This document shows, piece after piece, positions 28,376-35,133 of a DNA stretch of 35,133 bases (its first letter is position 1; each line of letters begins with the position of its first letter). The stretch is from contig CAJNOQ010001165.1 of NCBI GenBank assembly GCA_905250885.1, positions 1-35,133 of the forward strand. The letters run 5' to 3'. Position numbers and translations under genes: made by a program. The notes under the pieces are model-generated. The model saw only the letters and a list, made by a program, of their open reading frames with translations. It was not told the DNA's origin and did no database searches. This DNA is from Didymodactylos carnosus. Its lineage: Eukaryota; Rotifera; Eurotatoria; Philodinida; Philodinidae.

Positions 28376-29053
28376 ATGTCTACATCTGTGTCAAATCCAT
28401 CATCGTCGATGAAAGACATTAATCCAGTAGAAGCTATGACGTTCGCTAAATTATTTCTTAAAGAAATCAACAATCAAGATATAAATGAACTTTTGACTGT
28501 ACAACGCACTATGTAAGTATCAGATTCTATAAAGTTTATTTTTTTTATACTGTGGTTTATTTAGGCTAGAACAACTTGATGAAATGAATGAGAAACTGGA
28601 TGATATCAATAAATTATCAGCGAAGCGGTATGCAGATGCAATGAAAGATTATTCAGGTCATATACAATTACTTACAACAATGAAGATAGACCTTGATCTT
28701 ATATTTACACGAATTAAGTGAGCACTATTACAATGTTTTTCTCCTTTTGATATCTAATTTTTAATCTTTAAAAGGATCTGTATAATTAGATTTTTGTCGT
28801 TAATTCAATGCAGTATCTCATCACTTATGAAGATTTCTATGTTCTTATCGAGTGGTTTTTTTGTATAGTAAAAATAATTACGCATTAATTTTATTCTTTA
28901 TTTTTAGAGTACTGAAAACACGATTAAACAAAAAATATCCCGATGCCTTTTCTTCAGGTACATATAACTGATAAAGATTCCTCACACAATGACTTTTTCC
29001 TTTTCTTTTGTTCTTAAGTTGCTGAAATGAATTTAACTCAACAAAATTCATAG
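28376..29053 (+). CDS. KXD1: KxDL motif-containing protein 1 (BORC subunit)
   Basis: Four exons, join(28376-28512, 28565-28717, 28908-28957, 29019-29053), give 124 residues. KXD1 is a small coiled-coil subunit of BORC, which recruits ARL8 to lysosomes and drives their outward movement; human KXD1 has 176 residues. The key match is TTMKIDLDLIFTRIK followed by VLKTRLNKKYPDAFSS, corresponding to the human KxDL block and the KLxxxxPEAFS segment; the KIDL motif is at 86-89. Residues 40-80 are a charged heptad-like helix. Introns are 52, 190 and 61 bp, GT-AG, with consistent phases. The frame closes at TAG (29051-29053), but the same frame stays open for 40 more codons (29054-29176) with an acidic stretch like the human tail. 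The shorter protein could therefore reflect a recent stop, read-through or a missed join. Confidence 0.88.
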
Positions 29054-29176
29054 GAAAGCGTTGAAGATGATGACAAGAACGAAAATGAAGAAGATAGAAT
29101 CGATGCAACTATAGTGCATATGAGTGATTTATTGTTCAGCAGCTCTACTACTGCTCTTTCTTTGATTATTTTTTGA
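29054..29176 (+). other. In-frame open extension after the KXD1 stop
   Basis: Directly after the KXD1 TAG the same frame encodes 40 residues to a TGA, beginning ESVEDDDKNENEEDR. Human KXD1 has an acidic run (EEEDED) at the matching place after the PEAFS segment. The bases just before it (TTCATAG) also look like a 3' splice site, but using that acceptor with the exon 3 donor gives a frame that stops within three codons. Whether this is translated is unknown. Confidence 0.4.
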
Positions 29177-29414
29177 TTTGACTTAATTATCATCTAGACT
29201 AACATTCAAAAATCATCAAATCCAACGTCATCGTCAGTTAAATCAATGTGACTCGATTATACAAATCAACCTTTTTCCTATTAAGAGAAAGTCACAGTTT
29301 TTCAATTCTCGACATAAATTAACAAGTTTATTAGGCAAATCATCACAACAAAACTATAAAATTTGCTAGATGAGTTTCAGCTTTCTATATAATTATGACG
29401 GCATTTATTTTCGT
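29177..29414. other. Spacer between KXD1 and tRNA-Val
   Basis: AT-rich, holds the KXD1 3' flank; no gene seen. Confidence 0.5.
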
Positions 29415-29487
29415 GGTTCGGTGGTGTAGCGGTTATCACGTCTGCTTTACACGCAGAAGGCCGCGAGTTCGAACCTCGCTCGAACCT
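29415..29487 (+). tRNA. tRNA-Val (anticodon TAC)
   Basis: A full cloverleaf can be drawn. The acceptor GGTTCGG pairs with TCGAACC (one G-T pair). The D arm is GTGTAGCGGTTATCAC. The anticodon stem is TCTGC/GCAGA with loop TTTACAC, giving anticodon TAC for valine GTA codons. The variable loop is AGGCC and the T arm GCGAG-TTCGAAC-CTCGC. The internal promoter boxes A (TGGTGTAGCGG) and B (GTTCGAAC) are present, and a TTTTT run at 29490 can terminate RNA polymerase III. CCA is not encoded, as usual in eukaryotes. There is no intron. The base after the acceptor stem is T where valine tRNAs usually have A, so the 3' end may be off by one. Confidence 0.93.
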
Positions 29488-29957
29488 CATTTTTCGTCTT
29501 TGTTTTTCAAGGAAAATATCTACTTTTAGTGATATAAAAACATATCGTGCATCTTGTATATTTATTTATTTTCTATGATTGTAAGCCATTTTTTGTCAGA
29601 TACTCGTATGCATTGTGTTCCAATTGTTTGCATTCATAAAAATCTTCTATTGTGTTAAGAAGAATCTGATTTATTAAAATTTATTTCGTTTGTCTTTGTT
29701 TTGAAATACTTGTCCACTAGTGCCATTTTTCTGATTTATTATACACAGTGGAGACATTCATATTCGAGGCAATGTATAACCTATGGTTCTGACTGTGATT
29801 AGCACAAATTTTCGTATTTTAGATTCAATCTTCTAACTCGTAACGAGATAAAACCATATTTTTTTCATCGTTATTTTTCTGTTTGTCAAAGTAAGTACTT
29901 ATCTTGAAAGTAAAACTATAATCAGTTCTAACATTTTGTTGGCTTTTTTTCTAGTAA
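29488..29957. other. 5' flank of the RING gene
   Basis: AT-rich sequence without coding potential. It ends in TTTTTTTCTAG (AG at 29953-29954), a strong acceptor-like signal 3 nt before the RING gene's ATG. Confidence 0.5.
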
Positions 29958-30935
29958 ATGGCTTCTGCAAATATTGCACCATCTGCTCCATTGGCTCCTT
30001 CATCATCATCTATTGATGATCTCCTTGAATGTCCAATCTGGTAATGAAAATAGAAAGTTTTTTTCAGATATTTTATAACTAGTACGTGTATTTTCTTTCT
30101 AGTCTAGATACATTTCGTGATCCAAAAGTGATGGACTGTCAACATACCTTTTGCGGTAAGAAAAACAATTTTTTTTATTTAACGGTAGATCTTGGCAGTG
30201 CTGTATTGAATTTTTTATCTGCAGTCTTTAATCGTGAAAAATTGATATTGTATGTTTTTCAATAGTTTTAATTTAGAATACTATAATGGAATTTTTCCGC
30301 TTGTACGTTGAAAGCTGGCATGTGAAACGTCCTCTTTCTTTGAAAAATCTTTTTCTTTTCCTTCTTCTACATTTGACCATCATATTCTCTTTTTCACTGC
30401 TTCTGGTATATCTAAAACCAAAATCGCGGATAAGAGAGAAGGAAAAAAGTTATGGTCAAACGGAGAAAAAGGAGAAGGAAAAGATTTTTCAAAAAAAGAA
30501 GACGTTTCACATGCCAGGTTGAAAGACTAAGATTATATCAAATTTGTTTATCTTTCATTTATAGCTGATTGTTTGGTCAATTATCAACGAACAAATGCTC
30601 ATCTATTTTCTTCATCAAATCGAATCGAATGTCCTCAATGTCGTCATCCATCAAATTTAATCAATAATAACGTTGATTCATTACCAACTAATTTTATTGT
30701 TCGTGACATTATTGAACGACGTTTTGGTGCCTCCTATACGCCACCAGTTCGTCCACCAGGCTATTCGGAACAAATTCGTGATCGTTTACAACAAATTCGA
30801 AAAGATGATGATGGAATTAATTTTAAGCATTTAAAACCTGCTGGTGCTGCTCTAGTGGGTGTATTGGCCGGTCTCGTCGCAGTAAAAGTAGCCAAATCTA
30901 TACGTTCATCCATTTCAGACAAGAATCATAAATAA
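29958..30935 (+). CDS. RING-finger protein with C-terminal hydrophobic segment
   Basis: Three exons, join(29958-30040, 30103-30155, 30565-30935), encode 168 residues. After a Ser/Ala/Pro-rich leader comes a C3HC4 RING: Cys25, Cys28 (ECPIC), Cys40, His42 (DCQHTFC), Cys45, Cys48, Cys68, Cys71 (ECPQC). All eight zinc ligands are present. SLPTNFIVRDIIE follows the RING, as in TRIM-like E3 ligases. A glycine/alanine-rich hydrophobic stretch, PAGAALVGVLAGLVAVKVA (about 138-156), then a basic tail, suggests a C-terminal membrane anchor. The likely role is a membrane-attached ubiquitin E3 ligase with unknown substrate; I cannot name an ortholog. Introns are 62 and 409 bp, the second enlarged by a MITE. 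An acceptor-like AG lies 3 nt upstream of the ATG. The polyadenylation signal AATAAA is at 31066-31071. Confidence 0.88.
30307..30525. mobile_element. 203-bp MITE with perfect 8-bp target duplication in RING gene intron 2
   Basis: The element (30315-30517) begins CTGGCATGTGAAACGTC and ends with the exact complement GACGTTTCACATGCCAG. The pairing continues imperfectly to about 70 bp per arm (e.g. GATTTTTCAAA..., GGTCAAA/TTTGACC). It is flanked on both sides by GTTGAAAG (30307-30314 and 30518-30525), an 8-bp target duplication. This length fits hAT, P or Merlin-type families; the ends do not match the usual hAT CAGNG, so I leave it unassigned. The 78-residue open frame at 30286-30522 is this repeat read as protein. 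Confidence 0.88.
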
Positions 30936-32078
30936 TTTTTTCTCTCAAAAAATATCATATAATCAGGAAGCGAGTTTACAAACACATTTTTGTGCTTTTT
31001 CTAAAATATCTTGTTAATTTCTTGTATAAATAGTTTGTTTATTTATTTAGTTTATTATTTATTTTAATAAAAGGAAAATGGAAACGATGGTGGAATTTTG
31101 CTCAATTAAATAAACTCACAGATTCTTAACATAGATTTATATTGGATCAGTCTAAAACTTGTGATATAAAGTTTTCCTCTCTCGTTCGTTGAGGTTTCTT
31201 AGTTCACAGATCTTCTTGTTTTCTATGTGACTGAAATATGATGGTATTTCATTTGGAGTTGATAAAGACATTACGGAATAAAAATAGTGCATTTGTATTT
31301 TTGTAGGTGAGTCATAAAAGACTTTTCATGATAAAGTTGTAGCTGTTAGTTTAGACTATTTGAATATGTCTATGTGTTTTATTTATTTTACGCATTACTA
31401 GATTTTCCAGGAAACGAAAACGAATGAATTGCGATCGTAGCGCAATTTACTCTTTTAAAAAATAATTTTCAGCGACATGTCACACAGTTACCAGTCTTTA
31501 CTAAAGTGGACGCAATTTACTTAACGTTGAGTTACAAATATCCAACTTTGTTCAAGGTGTGAATTAAAACGAAATTTAAAAAAGTTAATACGCAAAATAT
31601 AGAAGTTTTAAAAACATGCAAACTTAAAACTTTTACAATTGTTTGAACGGATCAAGTGAAAATTTGTGTCTAATTTCGCTTTGTTTTGACGCCTATAGCC
31701 AAAGTTTTTAGTCTATTCAAAATAATGATTTTAAATTCGAGTGAAATTGAGTTTTCTTTAAAGTAGCGGCAATTTAATTTGCGGCAAACAATTTTTTTTT
31801 GTTTTCTTTACATATGGTTGGGAATAGGACTCATCAAGTTACCTAGAAATATGTCGGTTTTAACACTTTTAAAACGATTTTCATGAGACAAAATTTTCAG
31901 CTTTACTGTCTTTTTTTATGTTTCGCAACTGAATTAAAAACAATTGAATTTTTTCTAGCAGCGATACAATATGAACCGATATATAACTTTTTTCCCATAA
32001 GTATAATAGATAGAATTGAGAGTCAAAGAGGTGTTTGTTTGTTTTTTATTTTGGTAATTAATTGAATATTTGATTAAT
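30936..32078. other. 3' flank of the RING gene and intergenic sequence
   Basis: Contains the RING gene polyadenylation signal and then about 1 kb of AT-rich sequence. The word GCAATTTAC recurs at 31442 and 31511, but no ordered repeat is apparent. No gene was seen. Confidence 0.5.
31066..31071 (+). promoter_or_regulatory. Polyadenylation signal AATAAA of the RING gene
   Basis: The first canonical AATAAA downstream of the RING stop codon (131 nt after it). Confidence 0.6.
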
Positions 32079-32497
32079 CGACGTTTGAGCGACCGACATT
32101 TGAGCGCCGACATTTGAGCGCCGACATTTGAGCGTCGACACTCGAGCGACTCGACATTTGAGCGACCCCGACATTTGAGCGACTGCCATCTGAGCGCCCA
32201 CATTTGAGCGACCGCATTTGAAGAACTCCAACAATTGAGCGAAGCGCATCACTTATAGCTGCTCACCCTCACCCCCACTAAACCGCACCCGCGCTAACCC
32301 TCACCTCCATTCACCCTTACCCTACACAGCCTTACACTCTACAGATCTCCAAATAATTCAGTTCATAAAGATTGTTCTCATCGTCGTTATTAATCGTTAT
32401 CGAAGTGAATAATCATTCGACTTTCCTGATCAGCAAAAAGTCATATTGAAAAGTGTCTAATGTCGGAGTCCCTCAAATGTCGGTCGCTCAAACGTCG
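32079..32497. mobile_element. MITE with terminal inverted repeats and internal minisatellite
   Basis: CGACGTTTGAGCGACCGACA at 32079-32098 is the complement of the sequence ending at 32497; pairing covers about 26 bp. The left end continues into roughly eleven degenerate tandem copies of a 14-16 bp unit, CGACATTTGAGCG(C/AC), spanning 32079-32248. The unit is the terminal repeat itself, so the array seems to have grown from the element's end. The middle (about 32258-32345) is C-rich (ACCCTCACCCCCACT, TTCACCCTTACCCT), unlike the AT-rich flanks. No clear target duplication was found. Open frames here (31955-32252) are repeat translation. Confidence 0.7.
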
Positions 32498-32590
32498 GTT
32501 GACGGAATATTTACGTCTCACCGAAGGCGGAGAGAAGTTTAATTTGTTAATAAGATCAAATCCTGTACGTCGTTAAACGTTGAACACATT

Positions 32591-32980
32591 CTAGACGAGA
32601 ACTGTTATTTGCAAAGTCACCATCATATATTTCATATGCATAGTCCATCTTATTGAAAATACAAGTTTTATAGATTTGAAGGTGAACACACCAAAAGTCA
32701 AAGCGATAAGTCTTCTACATGTCGAACCCATCTCAAATTGTAGCTTATTTTGAGACCTGACAGGGTTAGATGTATAACTCGACTCATTAGGATTCTTTGA
32801 CAAAGAAAACTGATAATTGTCAGATTTTTCTGGACTACTGAAGTCAAACATCCAGAAGTATTCGGCGACATTGAGTGATGCACCTGGAGCCAGAAATCGG
32901 CATAAATGAAGAAAGTCAAGCCGCTCGGCAATACAACACAATATTCCAGAAGCAAACAATATCGCAAAAAACTTGTTCAT
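32591..32980 (-). CDS. Possible small secreted protein (uncertain)
   Basis: A single 129-residue frame starts MNKFFAILFASGILCCIAE, which looks like a signal peptide with a hydrophobic core and an Ala before a likely cleavage point. The rest (RLDFLHLCRFLAPGASLNVAEYFW, shown in part) has no recognised family, and the C-terminal third turns hydrophobic and basic. No introns or upstream exons are evident. It lies in a repeat-rich region, has no homologous support, and a chance open frame is quite possible. Confidence 0.3.
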   Translation of the reverse strand: MNKFFAILFASGILCCIAERLDFLHLCRFLAPGASLNVAEYFWMFDFSSPEKSDNYQFSLSKNPNESSYTSNPVRSQNKLQFEMGSTCRRLIALTFGVFTFKSIKLVFSIRWTMHMKYMMVTLQITVLV

Positions 32981-33069
32981 TTATGGACTTTATGATAAAA
33001 AAAATTATCGTAATCCAATTAAAAACAGAGTAGAAAACAAAGTATGTCGAGCCCCACAAACCTATCTGA

Positions 33070-33800
33070 AAACGTACCGTTGCGTACATTGTAAACGCTA
33101 CAAAAGAGTAACGTCCGGTCGAGCGCACATTTTTACTCCATACTCCTACATATGTATCCTACTTATGGTAGATGCAAAAACTCATGAAACCTTTCTTAGG
33201 CCATTTTACAGGATGTCCAAAAACTCGAGGTCTCTACGTAGGAAATCCGGCTTTAGGCACCCGTGTTACACTTTGAGGAAAAACTAAGATGACATTCGGA
33301 ATCAACTGGTCAAGTTGCATCGAATCATATATATTCAATAGTTTTTCAAGAAATTTTCGGCTGACTTTTACCGGTAAACCGGGCCCAAAATCATACCTTT
33401 CCGTATATTCTAAACGCTACAAAGGAATAACGTCCGTTCGGGCTCAAATTTTGACCAGAAGCTGCTACATATGTATCCTACGTATGGTAGATGCAAAAAC
33501 TCGTGAAATCTTTCTTAGGGTATTTTACAGGATGTCCAAAAACTCAAGGTTTCAGGTCGGAAATCCGGTTTTAGGCACCGGTGTTACACTTTGAAGAAAA
33601 ACCAAGGTCATATTCGGAATCAGGTCGTCAAACTGCATTGGACTACATATAAAAAGTGTCATTTTCGTGAAAGTGAATTTTAGAGGTTTTCCCCAAATCA
33701 CAGATTTTTGACCAAAAATCCAGTTTTAAGCATTCATATTACACTTTGAAGTAAAACCAAGGTTCGAAATCAGCGCATTAAACTACATCGAACGATATAT
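33070..33800. repeat. Tandem duplication, about 319-bp unit, with truncated third copy
   Basis: Unit 1 (about 33070-33388) and unit 2 (about 33389-33707) align along their length at constant spacing. TAAACGCTAC occurs at 33092 and 33411, GGATGTCCAAAAACTC at 33211 and 33530, and TTACACTTTGA at 33266 and 33584. A third, shorter copy shares GTTACACTTTGAAG-like and AAACTACATCGAA-like words at about 33713-33800. The copies differ by scattered substitutions, so the duplication is not recent. Both full units leave a plus-strand frame open (32973-33287, 33289-33594), but the shared frame has no recognised domain and I do not call it a gene. Confidence 0.8.
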
Positions 33801-33858
33801 TATTGAGATATACTATTGAGATATATAGCTATACTACTGAGATATATAGCTCAACACA

Positions 33859-33939
33859 TTTTTCAAAAAAAAAAGTTTTTGGAAAAAAGCTGGGGTCGCC
33901 CCAGCCATATTTTTTCGTAAAACTTTTTTTCTTGAAAAA
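33859..33939. repeat. 81-bp hairpin around a GC-rich tip
   Basis: TTTTTCAA (33859-33866) pairs with TTGAAAAA (33932-33939), continuing through A-rich/T-rich strands to the perfect GCTGGGG/CCCCAGC stem at the centre (33889-33904). It lies just right of a short triplicated ACTGAGATATATAG-like motif (33805-33851). It could be a small foldback element. Confidence 0.6.
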
Positions 33940-34369
33940 CCCTTTTATCTTCTTAAAAACGATTTTCTGAGTGATAAACTGTCGTTTCTAGTCAAATGAA
34001 AGCCGTTTCTGAGCAAAAAAAACCTCATGTCCGCCTGCTCATGCTAAAGTCCCCCACTGTGATGACATTAGGTTACCTAAACACCATCAATCATTAATAT
34101 AATCAATATTAGCCTGGTGGTCAGATAGCGAATGTGAGACAGAAACGAGACAGCATATACAGTTGTCAGCAAAGAGGATGGAATGAGCCGATAGTGACAC
34201 TTTTGACAGTAATTTATCCAGAATCTATAGAATTGAGCCCTGAAGTACTCTAGCAGTCACTCGAAAGGATTTAGAGAGAGAAGTGCTCTCTCTTACGTTG
34301 TCTTCTCTCACTTAAGTAGCTAAAGAATCATTGAAGAGCACTAGTGAAAAGCTTTAAAGAAGATAGTCG
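33940..34369. other. Intergenic, no supported gene
   Basis: Less AT-rich than the gene flanks, with a short AGAGAG...CTCTCT hairpin near 34274-34294. Probably LINE-adjacent repeat sequence, since the LINE remnant starts just to the right. Confidence 0.4.
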
Positions 34370-34725
34370 ATGGGCAGCACCTGGAATGGTAGGCTACCGA
34401 ACGCCTTTTCTAAATTAAACGTTCCTAAAACAGTATCAACCAGATTAGTTTGGTTCAGATTGTCCATAGGCTTATGCAACAGGTAAGCAAGAGGACCTAA
34501 CGGAAAAGATTTGGGGCGATAACTGAATTGGTTTTTTTATTAGAGAAAAAGTTGTTTTCGTTTAGATGTTTAACAAATTAATTGTAAATAAACCTTTGAA
34601 AAATCTTACTGATTAAGGATAAAAGGAATATTGATTATTTTTCTGCCTGGGATTAATTAATGCCACTTTCCATGCGCCTTATTTTAGCTAAGTAATTGGA
34701 ATCTCATCAAGTCCACAAGCAATAT
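34370..34725 (-). pseudogene. Decayed non-LTR (LINE) reverse-transcriptase fragment
   Basis: Read on the minus strand and allowing frameshifts, the order of motifs is that of a non-LTR reverse transcriptase. GLDEIP comes first (34710 region), then AWKVALINP, then SLISKIFQRFIYN and LFKHLNENNFFSNK (about 34540-34610), then FSYRPKSFPLGPLAYLL and LGTFNLEKAFGSLP (about 34390-34520). These match the family patterns GPDxIP, WKxAxIxP, RPISLLxxxSKIFERxI, QFGFRP and the LxKAFDxV block of the first catalytic Asp. Here LGTFNLEKAF shows Asn where the catalytic Asp is expected. Several stops and frameshifts make it a dead copy. The rest of the palm is not seen to the left. Confidence 0.75.
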
Positions 34726-35031
34726 CGTTTCTCAATTAAAGATTCGCTATATCTGCTTTGGAAAAAGGTGTAAAGCTGAAGGCGATCACACAGGATGAAA
34801 TGTGTGCACGTCAGATTACTACTATTGAAAAAGAAGGAATCAATGTTTGATATGTCTGAAAGCAGATTATTTCAGTTGCATTTAGCGTAATCTCAATGAC
34901 GATTAAGGGAGCTCAAATAATCGACAAAAGTATTATTAAACTCAGAAGAAAGGACAAAGTGTGACGAGCCACCAAGAGGATATGATGTTAATGTTATTGT
35001 AGCATCTTACCCAGTGAAAAAAAACGAGCGT
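34726..35031. other. LINE-adjacent sequence, unclassified
   Basis: May contain further 5' parts of the minus-strand LINE remnant, but no motif can be recognised. Confidence 0.35.
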
Positions 35032-35133
35032 GATTCCGCAAGTTCCTGGGGGAAAAATGAAACATTTTCACGCGGGAAGTGAAAGTCTTCTGCAGGAAAA
35101 GAAGCACTTTTCCCGCCGCATTCTGCAGGAATC
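35032..35133. repeat. Imperfect palindrome at the window end
   Basis: GATTCC (35032) and GGAATC (window end) pair. Inside, GCGGGAA-GTG (35075) pairs with CACTTTTCCCGC (35105-35116), and CTGCAGG occurs twice. The G+C content is above that of the surroundings. The element probably continues past the window edge. Confidence 0.5.

Noticed and set aside
30286..30522. 78-residue plus-strand frame in RING gene intron 2
   Set aside because: It coincides with the 203-bp MITE with target duplications and lies between two exons with proper splice sites.
31955..32252. Minus-strand repetitive frames (SNVGAQM-type repeats)
   Set aside because: Translation of the minisatellite in the MITE; not protein-coding.

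Overview
The window is AT-rich eukaryotic DNA from a compact animal genome. Seven multi-exon genes can be reconstructed. Nearly all their introns are GT-AG and about 52-105 bp long, and the proteins are clearly metazoan. Short introns, about 30% G+C, many small foldback elements, and splice-acceptor-like motifs directly before start codons suit a bdelloid rotifer (Adineta/Rotaria type), but that is an inference. I see no prokaryotic or viral genome here.

Layout. 1-1400: two foldback repeats, one perfect (85-bp arms) and one a large imperfect palindrome rich in GAACGCGTTC. 2581-3623 (-): TACO1/YebC-type mitochondrial translational activator. 5223-6078 (-): clathrin light chain. 8080-10780 (-): mitochondrial succinyl-CoA:3-ketoacid CoA transferase (OXCT1) in 15 exons, with a hAT-like MITE in intron 1. 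12680-24054 (-): a complete 36-exon BIG-type ARF-GEF (ARFGEF1/2). Its 3.3-kb intron 10 hosts a separate four-exon gene on the opposite strand (19265-21114, +), 553 codons, which I do not recognise. 24.7-27.9 kb: a repeat-rich interval with a tiny piggyBac-like MITE, a decayed non-LTR retrotransposon 3' end and an element with 51-bp terminal inverted repeats. 28376-29053 (+): KXD1, a BORC subunit. 29415-29487 (+): tRNA-Val(TAC). 29958-30935 (+): a RING-finger protein with a C-terminal hydrophobic segment and a MITE with a perfect 8-bp target duplication in its intron. 31-35.1 kb: repeat-dominated sequence with a minisatellite-bearing MITE, a 319-bp tandem duplication, hairpins and a decayed LINE reverse transcriptase.

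The genes do not form an operon-like system. Clathrin light chain and BIG both act in trans-Golgi/endosomal vesicle traffic and KXD1 in lysosome positioning. TACO1 and OXCT1 are mitochondrial matrix proteins. I read this as ordinary synteny, not a pathway cluster. The most unusual items are the nested antisense gene, the large GAACGCGTTC palindrome, the possible read-through extension of KXD1, and the candidate trans-splice acceptors at start codons. All coordinates and exon joins were worked out by eye from splice signals, reading phase and remembered family sequences, with no alignment or transcript data.
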